Source of the DNA: DATBAK01 sp036787815
Lineage (GTDB): Bacteria; Actinomycetota; Acidimicrobiia; IMCC26256; PALSA-610
NCBI GenBank assembly: GCA_036787815.1
Contig: DAIQOP010000039.1
Location: 1-19,325, forward strand
Direction: 5' to 3'
Length of the DNA stretch: 19,325 nucleotides
Each line of letters opens with the position of its first letter. Within the stretch, counting starts at the first letter, position 1. The notes under the pieces are model-generated. The model was given only the letters and a program-made list of their open reading frames with translations. It was not told the DNA's origin and searched no databases. Below, piece by piece: positions 13,519-19,325 of this stretch. Position numbers and translations under genes: made by a program.

Positions 13519-15267
13519 TCATGTGCCGCTCACGGCAGTGACCCGCGCCTTCGGGCAACCGGGTTCGTGGGTCGCGTACGTGTACAGCCGCGCCGAGCCG
13601 AGCACGAGGAGCGGATGCCATTGACTAGTACCGACGAGCGTGAGCCTGCTGTCAATCAGTGGTGCCGCCGACACCACGGTGCAGATGGTGGGGCTGGGGA
13701 ACATGCTCGCCCAGGAAGTGCGGTAGCGGTTCGAGGGAGGTGCGCTGCTCTTGGCGTCGGCGGCTGCGGTCGCGTGTGCACCGACCCACTCGAACCCGGC
13801 GTCGACGGTCGGCGCGGCGTTGCCCTGCGCGACGGCCCGCGTTCCGAGACGCCATCGGGCGCCGTCGAACGCGTCGGAGTTGGCGGTGAGCACAACCGAG
13901 ACGACGGCGACAACGGCGACGACGATCCAGCGCCCCGCACGGAGCGATCTCGGTGAGGCGGGCGTGGGTTCGTGGTCGCGTTGTCCGTGCAGCACGAGGA
14001 TCGCGCCCGAGAGCACGAGTGGCCACAGGTACCGGTCGTAGAGCACCGCGTTGCGGGCCGACGCGATCGTGAGGACGGCGGCGGCGAGCAACAGGTGGAC
14101 GACGAGGATCCTCGTCGCGGGGTGATGCGCTCCTGCTCGGCTCGCGCGGCGCAGCGCGACGTGCTCCGCGATCAGGCCGCCGGCAGCGACGGCCGAGGCG
14201 ATCGCGAGCGCGGTGATCGGCCAAGAGATCGCGTGCGGCAGCACGATCGGGCGCGAGCCCGCCGCCAGCTTGTTCCCGTTGATTCCGCGGGGGTCGAGGT
14301 AGTCGCCGAGCAACCACTTGTAGCCGCCGTCCCACGACCAGCGGGCGTACCAGATCGGCACCAGCGCGAGCGCGCCGACGACGCCCATGCCGACCAGCCG
14401 CGCGGTTCGCGCGCGTGGACGCCACCATCGCGGCGCGGTGATCGCGAGCGCGGGCGCGATGCCCAGGGCCAGACTGAACACCGCGTTCACCACGAGCTCG
14501 ATGACGACGAACAACGGCGGGAAGCCCCAGTACGGCTGCTGCCCGGGCAGCCCGTGGCGCCACAGGTAGAACGCGGCGCACGCGCCTCCGAGTGCGGCGC
14601 CGTACGCGATCACCGTTGCCCGCCCCACGCGTCCACGCACGAGCTCGACCGCGAGCACCGCCGCGGGCGCCGCGATCGCGAGCTCGCGGACCGTGAACGC
14701 CCAGAACCCGAACCCGAGCGCGACGAGCAGCCGGCGCCGGCCTACCGGACCGTCGGCGCGGGCGGCGTGCACACCGGCGAGCAGGCAGACCGTGCTGAGC
14801 GCGAGTGCGGGCCCATCGGTCATGAACGTCGTCGCATCACGGACGAAGCCGGGACACGCGACGACGCACAGCACGGCAATCGTCGCTTCGCGATCGCGGA
14901 GCACCGTTCGCGCCAGCCTGTGTGCCGCGACGAGGCCGGCCGCCACCAACAGCGCGCCCGCGAGGTCGAGGACCCATCGGTGCGCTCCGAACACGTGGAT
15001 CCACGGCTGGGCCCACGCAACGAGACCGATCAAGCTCATCTGGCCCCAGCCCACGAGGCGGACGTGCCCCGTGCGGGCCCAATCGAAGGCCACGCGACCG
15101 AACGCCCAGTCGTCGGTGCGCGGGATGCCGACCGCCCCTCCGATCGCCGCCATTGCCCACGACACCGCGACGACTCCGAGTGCGATCGCGATGCCGGAGC
15201 GGTCTTCCCTCGCGCCCGCCCCCGCGTGCGCCGCACCCGCGGCCGGCGTGAGAGGCGTCGTCGTCAT
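13519..15267 (-). CDS. Multi-pass membrane glycosyltransferase of GT-C type
   Basis: This protein of about 582 residues has roughly ten or more hydrophobic helices, then a soluble C-terminal domain of about 90 residues (ending ARLYTYATHEPGCPKARVTAVSGT). After the first helix comes PRTDDWAF, the acidic loop (D52, D53) expected at the catalytic position of PMT/ArnT-like GT-C enzymes. These enzymes use a polyprenyl-phosphate sugar to glycosylate lipids, cell-wall polymers or proteins outside the membrane. Conserved-looking loop features are RDATTFMTDGPALALS and YDRYLWPL. The ATG at 15267 (MTTTPLTP) is chosen; a GTG at 15303 is an alternative and neither has a good Shine-Dalgarno sequence. The gene lies downstream of the acyl-CoA ligase on the same strand with no functional link. 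The family level is well supported; donor and acceptor are unknown. Confidence 0.75.
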   Translation of the reverse strand: MTTTPLTPAAGAAHAGAGAREDRSGIAIALGVVAVSWAMAAIGGAVGIPRTDDWAFGRVAFDWARTGHVRLVGWGQMSLIGLVAWAQPWIHVFGAHRWVLDLAGALLVAAGLVAAHRLARTVLRDREATIAVLCVVACPGFVRDATTFMTDGPALALSTVCLLAGVHAARADGPVGRRRLLVALGFGFWAFTVRELAIAAPAAVLAVELVRGRVGRATVIAYGAALGGACAAFYLWRHGLPGQQPYWGFPPLFVVIELVVNAVFSLALGIAPALAITAPRWWRPRARTARLVGMGVVGALALVPIWYARWSWDGGYKWLLGDYLDPRGINGNKLAAGSRPIVLPHAISWPITALAIASAVAAGGLIAEHVALRRASRAGAHHPATRILVVHLLLAAAVLTIASARNAVLYDRYLWPLVLSGAILVLHGQRDHEPTPASPRSLRAGRWIVVAVVAVVSVVLTANSDAFDGARWRLGTRAVAQGNAAPTVDAGFEWVGAHATAAADAKSSAPPSNRYRTSWASMFPSPTICTVVSAAPLIDSRLTLVGTSQWHPLLVLGSARLYTYATHEPGCPKARVTAVSGT

Positions 15268-15375
15268 CCGATCGCGAACGGTAGGCGACGCGAGGTGCGG
15301 CACCGCTCATCGATCGGGCCCTCGGCCCGCAGCGAGGTCGTCGCCACGCCGCGTTCGGACGCGAGTGACCCTCGG

Positions 15376-16938
15376 CTACACGGGTGGGTGCACGTCGGCC
15401 ATCTCGCGCAGCTTGTTCTTGAGGATCTTGTCGAGCGTACCGAGCGGGAACTCTTCGACGACGTACACCGCGCGCGGCACCTTGAAATCGGCGAGCCGCG
15501 CGCGGCAGGTCTCGATCACGTCGCGAGCGAGCGTCTCGTCGTCGCTCGCACCGGGGGCCTTGATCACGAACGCGACGACGACCTCGTCGAGGAAGTCGTG
15601 GCGCTTGCCGACGACGGCCACCGAGCCGATGCCGGCGACCGCGCCGATCGTGTCTTCGACCTCGCGTGCCGACACGTTCTCGCCCCCGACCTTGAGGAGA
15701 TCCTTGTCGCGCTCGCGGTAGAAGACGTTGCCGCCCTCCCCCATCACGACCATGTCGCCGGTCTTGAACCAGCCGTCCTCGAACGACTTCGCGTTCGCCT
15801 CGGGGTTGTCGTAGTACTCGAGGAAGAGCTGGATCCCACGCGTGCCGCGCATCCACAGCTCGCCGGTCTCGCCCGGTGCGCAGAGGGCGCCCGTGTCCTT
15901 GTCGACGATCGCGATCTCGTAACCCGGCGTCGGGTGCCCCATCGACCGTTCCGGCAGCCGCTCCTCGGGCTTTCCGGAGATCGCGTGCGTGACCGTCTCC
16001 GTCATGCCGTACGCGGCGTAGATCTTGATCCCGAACATCTCGTCGAGCATCGGCAGGATCAGCCCGAAGACGCCGACGCGCAGGGCGGTCTTCGGCCGAT
16101 CAGGGGCGCCGAGGGCTCCCATCACGAACGGCATCAGCGAGATGTGCGTGATGCGCCGCCGTTCGACGACGTCCCAGAAGCGGCTCGTCGACCACTTGGG
16201 CATGAGCACCGCCGTCGCGCCGACGCCGAGCACCGAGAAGAACGACCAGCTCTGCGCGTTGACGTGAAAGAGCGGCAGGTAGATCAGATACCGGTCGTCG
16301 GTCCCGAGATCGATCGTGCGCGGACCGCTGCGACTCGCCCAGATCGCGTTCGCGTGCGTGTGCACGACGGCCTTCGGCTTGCTCGTGGTGCCCGACGTGA
16401 ACATGATCCCGAACGGGAGCATCGGATCGATCGCGCGGCCGGGCCAGGCCGCCGCGTCGCCGCGAAGATCGTCGAACGTCGTCGCGTCAGCGCGGGCGGC
16501 GCCGTCACCGATCGTCACGACCCACTGAAGACCGTCGCCGCACTCGGCGATGTGCGACGCGAACTTGGCCTCGGTGATCGCGCCGACGCACTTGGTGTGC
16601 GACGCGAAGTACGCCACCTCCGACGGCGCCGAACGCGTATTGGTCGTGACCGCGACCGCCCCGACGGTGGCGCACGCCAGCCACGCGAGGAGCATCTCGG
16701 GGCAGTTGTCGGCGTGGATGAGCACCTTGTCGCCCACGCCGACACCGCGCGCGACCAGCCCGGTGGCCAGCCGGTGCATGTCGGCGAGCAGCTCGAGGTA
16801 CGTCCAGCTGCGTTCGTCGCCGTCGGGCGGGTCCCAGATCAGGCCGGGGTGGTCGGGCTTGCTCTTCGCCCAGTGTTCGACCAGCCAGGGGATGTCCTGG
16901 CCGTGCATCTGGAGCGCCTCGATTGCCTGCTGATCCAT
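15376..16938 (-). CDS. Acyl-CoA synthetase, AMP-dependent (CaiC-like)
   Basis: This 520-residue ANL ligase activates a carboxylic acid to its CoA thioester through an acyl-adenylate. Motifs: P-loop FTSGTTSKPKAVVHTHAN (180-197), YGMTE (310-314), GDM in FKTGDMVVMG (391-400), the RDKDLLKVGGENVSAREVE hinge (410-428), and the C-terminal lysine region GTLDKILKNKL (from 500, K504 probably catalytic). Size and signature resemble crotonobetaine/carnitine-CoA or medium-chain acid ligases more than long-chain FadD. The substrate is not determinable. The ATG at 16938 starts MDQQAIEALQMHGQD. Upstream lies the 74-bp tandem array rather than a normal promoter region. The last array unit contains an out-of-frame reading frame that crosses this start codon. 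Confidence 0.9.
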   Translation of the reverse strand: MDQQAIEALQMHGQDIPWLVEHWAKSKPDHPGLIWDPPDGDERSWTYLELLADMHRLATGLVARGVGVGDKVLIHADNCPEMLLAWLACATVGAVAVTTNTRSAPSEVAYFASHTKCVGAITEAKFASHIAECGDGLQWVVTIGDGAARADATTFDDLRGDAAAWPGRAIDPMLPFGIMFTSGTTSKPKAVVHTHANAIWASRSGPRTIDLGTDDRYLIYLPLFHVNAQSWSFFSVLGVGATAVLMPKWSTSRFWDVVERRRITHISLMPFVMGALGAPDRPKTALRVGVFGLILPMLDEMFGIKIYAAYGMTETVTHAISGKPEERLPERSMGHPTPGYEIAIVDKDTGALCAPGETGELWMRGTRGIQLFLEYYDNPEANAKSFEDGWFKTGDMVVMGEGGNVFYRERDKDLLKVGGENVSAREVEDTIGAVAGIGSVAVVGKRHDFLDEVVVAFVIKAPGASDDETLARDVIETCRARLADFKVPRAVYVVEEFPLGTLDKILKNKLREMADVHPPV

Positions 16939-16945
16939 TGCCGTC

Positions 16946-17215
16946 CGTTCTCATCGTCGCATCCGCGTGACTTCGCCTTGCCGCCGCCCACTGATGGCGT
17001 TCGCTGCGCCTGCTCCATCGTTCTCATCGTCGCATCCGCGTGCGCTTCGCCTTGCCGCCGCCCACTGATGGCGTTCGCTGCGCCTGCTCCATCGTTCTCA
17101 TCGTCGCATCCGCGTGCGCTTCGCCTTGCCGCCGCGCACTGGTGGCGTTCGCTGCGCCTGCTCCATCGTTCTCATGGTCGCATCCGCATGCGGTTCACCC
17201 TGCTGGGCGTTCGGC
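16946..17215. repeat. Tandem array of 74-bp units between divergent genes
   Basis: Units start with cgttctcatcgtcgcatccg at 16946, 17019, 17093 and (degenerate) 17167, giving periods of 73, 74 and 74 bp. Units 2 and 3 differ at only a few positions; unit 4 matches for about 25 bp and is then truncated. On the minus strand each full unit holds a small open frame starting MRTMEQAQRTPSVGGGKAK whose TGA overlaps the next unit's ATG. The array fills nearly all of the 337-bp intergenic space (16939-17275); no other gene is seen there. Confidence 0.9.
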
Positions 17216-17275
17216 CCCGACCTTAGAGAGGTCGCGCGGTCGCGCGCCCGTCGAGGCGGGTCGTAGCGTGCGGCC

Positions 17276-19325
17276 GTGCAACGCGACGAGCTCTCCTACT
17301 GCCGGATCTGCGCCGCCGCGTGCGGCATCGTCGTCACGGTCGACGGCGATCGTGTCCTGCGCGTGCGCGGCGACGCGGACCACCCGGTGTCTCGCGGGTA
17401 CACGTGCTCGAAAGGACGTGGTCTGGCCGCTTGGCATCATTCGCCGCGGCGCCTCGACCGCCCGCGATTGCACGGTCGGGAAGTGGGCTGGAACGAGCTG
17501 CTGACCGACCTCGCCGGACGACTCGGGGCGGTCATCGACGCGACCGGGCCCGACGCGGTCGCGCTGTATCTCGCCACCGGTCTGGCCTACGACGCCGCCG
17601 GTCAGATCGCGGCGAGCCGGTGGCTGCCGTCGATCGGGAGTCGCTCGTTCCTCACCGCAGTCACCGTCGACAACGCGCCGGTCCTGGTCGCCGCCGAGCT
17701 CGTGAGTGGCGAACCCATGCTGAACCCGGTCTGGGATCCGACGGCCGCCCCCGGCGTGGTGATCTTCGTCGGCACGAATCCGGTCGTCTCCCACGGCTAC
17801 GGCACCGCGTTCCCCGATCCGGTTCGCTATCTCCGCGAGTACCGCGCCCGGGGCGGACGGGTGTGGGTGCTCGATCCACGCCGCACCGAGACGGCGGCGC
17901 TCGCCGACGTGCACGTGCCGGTTCGGCCGGGCGCCGACGTCGCCGTGCTCGCGGCGTTGGCCAACGCGCTACTCGAACGCGGGGCCGACGAGCAGGAGCT
18001 CCGCGATCACTGCGACGTCTCGGAGCTCGCCGCGCTGCGCGATGCGATCGCCGGGTTCACGGTCGAGCGGGCGGCCACAACCGCCGGCGTCGCTCGGGCG
18101 TTGCTCGACGATCTCGTCGCCGACGTGCGCACCCACCGGGGACGCGTCGCCATGCATTGCGGCACCGGCGTGACCATGGCCCGCGACGGCGTGCTCGCGG
18201 AGTGGCTCCGCTGGGTCGTCCTCATCGCGTCCGGCTCGCTCGATCGCGCCACCGGCATGCGCTTCAACCGCGGCGTCGTCAACCGCCTCGGAAACAGACC
18301 CGGAGCAGGTGAGCGTTCAGCCCACGGCAACGCCGAAGCCAATGCCGCGACGAGCGAGCATGCGACCAGAAATGTCGGAGCAGGTGAGCGTTCAGCCCAC
18401 GGCAACGCCGAAGCCAATGCCGCGACGAGCNNNNNNNNNNNNNNNNNNNNNNNNNNNNNNNNNNNNNNNNNNNNNNNNNNNNNNNNNNNNNNNNNNNNNN
18501 NNNNNNNNNNNNNNNNNNNNNNNNNNNNNNGAGCATGCGACCAGAGGGACAACCAGCCGGCCGGAGCTTCCTCGCGTGCTCGGGCAGATCCCCGCGGTGG
18601 CCCTCGTCGACGAGATCGAGGCCGGCAACATCCGGGCGCTGTTCGTCACCGGCGGGAATCCCCTCACGGCGTTCCCGCAGCCGGCCCGACTCCAGGCCGC
18701 GTTGGAGAAGCTCGAGGTGCTCGCGGTCGTCGATGTCGCCGCGAACCCGCTCACGGAGATCGCGACGCACGTGCTGCCGGCGACCGGCCAGCTGGAGCGC
18801 GCCGACATCACGCTGGCCGAGCCGACCGCGCTGCGATCCGGGATCCAGGCGACCCGGCCGGTCGTCGAGCCGGGCGGCGAACGGCGACCGGTGTGGTGGA
18901 TGTTCGGCGCGTTGAGCCGGGCGATGGGCCTGCCGGCGCTCGGCGGTGTCGACCCGGACGACCTCCGCGACGAGGACTACCTCCGCGGCGTGCTCGCGCA
19001 CTCCGTGCTCGACGCCGACGACGTGTTCGCGGCCGGGCCTCGGGGCATCGCCACGCAGGTCGAGCACGGCTGGGTCCACGCAGAGCTCCTGCACGACGGT
19101 CGCTGGTCCATCGCACCGGCACCGCTCGTCGACCGTCTCGCCGCCTACACCGATCCTGCCCCCGCGCAGTTCGTCCTCGCTCCGAGACGAGAGATGGCCT
19201 GGAGCAACTCGGTCGCGTACGGCGCGGGAGCGACCGGGCCCGTGGTGCGCATGAACGACGAGACGGGAAGCGGCGTCGCGACACTGTCGACGGAGCACGG
19301 CAGCATCACGGCCCCGTTCGTGGCC
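17276..19325 (+). CDS. Molybdopterin-dependent oxidoreductase, formate dehydrogenase-like (3' partial, gap inside)
   Basis: This is a catalytic subunit of the DMSO-reductase/formate-dehydrogenase superfamily, binding bis-molybdopterin guanine dinucleotide and a [4Fe-4S] cluster. The N-terminal cluster motif is C9-x2-C12-x3-C16-x27-C44 (YCRICAAACG...GYTCSKGRG). Later marks are VIFVGTNPVVSHG, RVWVLDPRRTETA, MHCGTGVTMAR, RALFVTGGNPLTAFPQ and HVLPATGQLERAD; the final Mo-cofactor domain has begun (MAWSNSVAYGAG) when the window ends. The GTG at 17276 is the chosen start, as VQRDELSYCRIC is a normal N-terminus. The frame shifts by position across the 100-N gap (18431-18530), but both sides are in frame if the true gap is a multiple of 3, including zero. 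Two 75-bp repeat units sit in the region. Substrate (formate or other) and partner subunits are not visible. Confidence 0.88.
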   Translation, partial: MQRDELSYCRICAAACGIVVTVDGDRVLRVRGDADHPVSRGYTCSKGRGLAAWHHSPRRLDRPRLHGREVGWNELLTDLAGRLGAVIDATGPDAVALYLATGLAYDAAGQIAASRWLPSIGSRSFLTAVTVDNAPVLVAAELVSGEPMLNPVWDPTAAPGVVIFVGTNPVVSHGYGTAFPDPVRYLREYRARGGRVWVLDPRRTETAALADVHVPVRPGADVAVLAALANALLERGADEQELRDHCDVSELAALRDAIAGFTVERAATTAGVARALLDDLVADVRTHRGRVAMHCGTGVTMARDGVLAEWLRWVVLIASGSLDRATGMRFNRGVVNRLGNRPGAGERSAHGNAEANAATSEHATRNVGAGERSAHGNAEANAATSXXXXXXXXXXXXXXXXXXXXXXXXXXXXXXXXXXACDQRDNQPAGASSRARADPRGGPRRRDRGRQHPGAVRHRRESPHGVPAAGPTPGRVGEARGARGRRCRREPAHGDRDARAAGDRPAGARRHHAGRADRAAIRDPGDPAGRRAGRRTATGVVDVRRVEPGDGPAGARRCRPGRPPRRGLPPRRARALRARRRRRVRGRASGHRHAGRARLGPRRAPARRSLVHRTGTARRPSRRLHRSCPRAVRPRSETRDGLEQLGRVRRGSDRARGAHERRDGKRRRDTVDGARQHHGPVRG
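18301..18545 (+). repeat. In-frame 75-bp direct repeat inside the oxidoreductase gene
   Basis: Unit 1 is 18301-18375 (starts cggagcaggtgagcgttcag). Unit 2 begins at 18376 and matches unit 1 for 55 bases up to the Ns at 18431. The bases after the Ns (18531-18545, gagcatgcgaccaga) are exactly the next bases of the unit. Each unit adds 25 codons (encoding GAGERSAHGNAEANAATSEH and five more residues) with no stop. It lies in a linker between RFNRGVVNRLG and SRPELPRVLGQ that looks variable in the family. Confidence 0.9.
18431..18530. other. Scaffold gap of 100 N inside a coding repeat
   Basis: This is a filler gap within the second 75-bp unit. Sequence on the two sides is continuous with the repeat unit if the gap is removed, so the true gap may be zero or a whole number of extra 75-bp units. 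Confidence 0.99.

Noticed and set aside
16946..17215. CRISPR array
   Set aside because: The units are contiguous 74-bp copies with no unique spacers and no cas genes nearby.
13972..17226. Plus-strand open frame of over 1,000 codons
   Set aside because: It is antisense to the glycosyltransferase and acyl-CoA ligase genes. Its translation is Arg/His/Asp-rich with no domain, as is typical of shadow frames in high-GC DNA.
18431..18530. Frameshift or pseudogene in the oxidoreductase
   Set aside because: The positional frame change is due only to the arbitrary 100-N filler; both flanks are open and in frame for any true gap that is a multiple of three.

Overview
The window is about 19.3 kb of very GC-rich DNA. 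Codon use, GTG starts, a WS/DGAT acyltransferase, a DUF1918 protein, a P1B-5 metal ATPase and hypoxia-type (DosR-like) palindromes all point to an actinobacterium, probably an uncultured one assembled from a metagenome. Acidimicrobiia is a plausible guess but not proven. The scaffold has two 100-N gaps (6546-6645 and 18431-18530), both in repeated sequence.

Region 1 (1-6433) looks like a hypoxia/dormancy island. It holds the end of an E1-beta subunit of a 2-oxoacid dehydrogenase, its lipoyl-bearing E2, and an acyl carrier protein, all joined by overlapping start/stop codons. Then come an adenylate kinase, a DUF1918 protein, a divergent pair formed by a P1B-5 (Ni/Fe-type) ATPase with a C-terminal hemerythrin domain and a pyridoxamine-phosphate-oxidase-like flavoprotein. 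Four or five palindromes resembling the GGGACTTNNGNCCC box of DosR/DevR-type regulators lie before adk, before DUF1918, between the divergent pair, and weakly after the flavoprotein gene.

Region 2 (6434-10156) starts with a scaffold gap flanked by an exact 55-bp duplication. A two-gene lipid operon follows: a long-chain acyl-CoA synthetase and a wax ester synthase/diacylglycerol acyltransferase. Together they would activate fatty acids and store them as wax ester or triacylglycerol.

Region 3 (10157-16938) has two plus-strand membrane proteins of unknown function. Facing them is a minus-strand series: an acyl-CoA ligase, a GT-C-type membrane glycosyltransferase, a secreted trypsin-like serine protease with a palindromic operator candidate in its promoter, and a TauD-type dioxygenase.

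Region 4 (16939-19325) begins with a tandem array of 74-bp units between divergent genes. After it comes a molybdopterin/[4Fe-4S] oxidoreductase (formate-dehydrogenase-like) that runs off the window. That gene carries an in-frame 75-bp tandem repeat, interrupted by the second gap. The two repeat families lie in opposite orientation and share short anchors, so they may be related.
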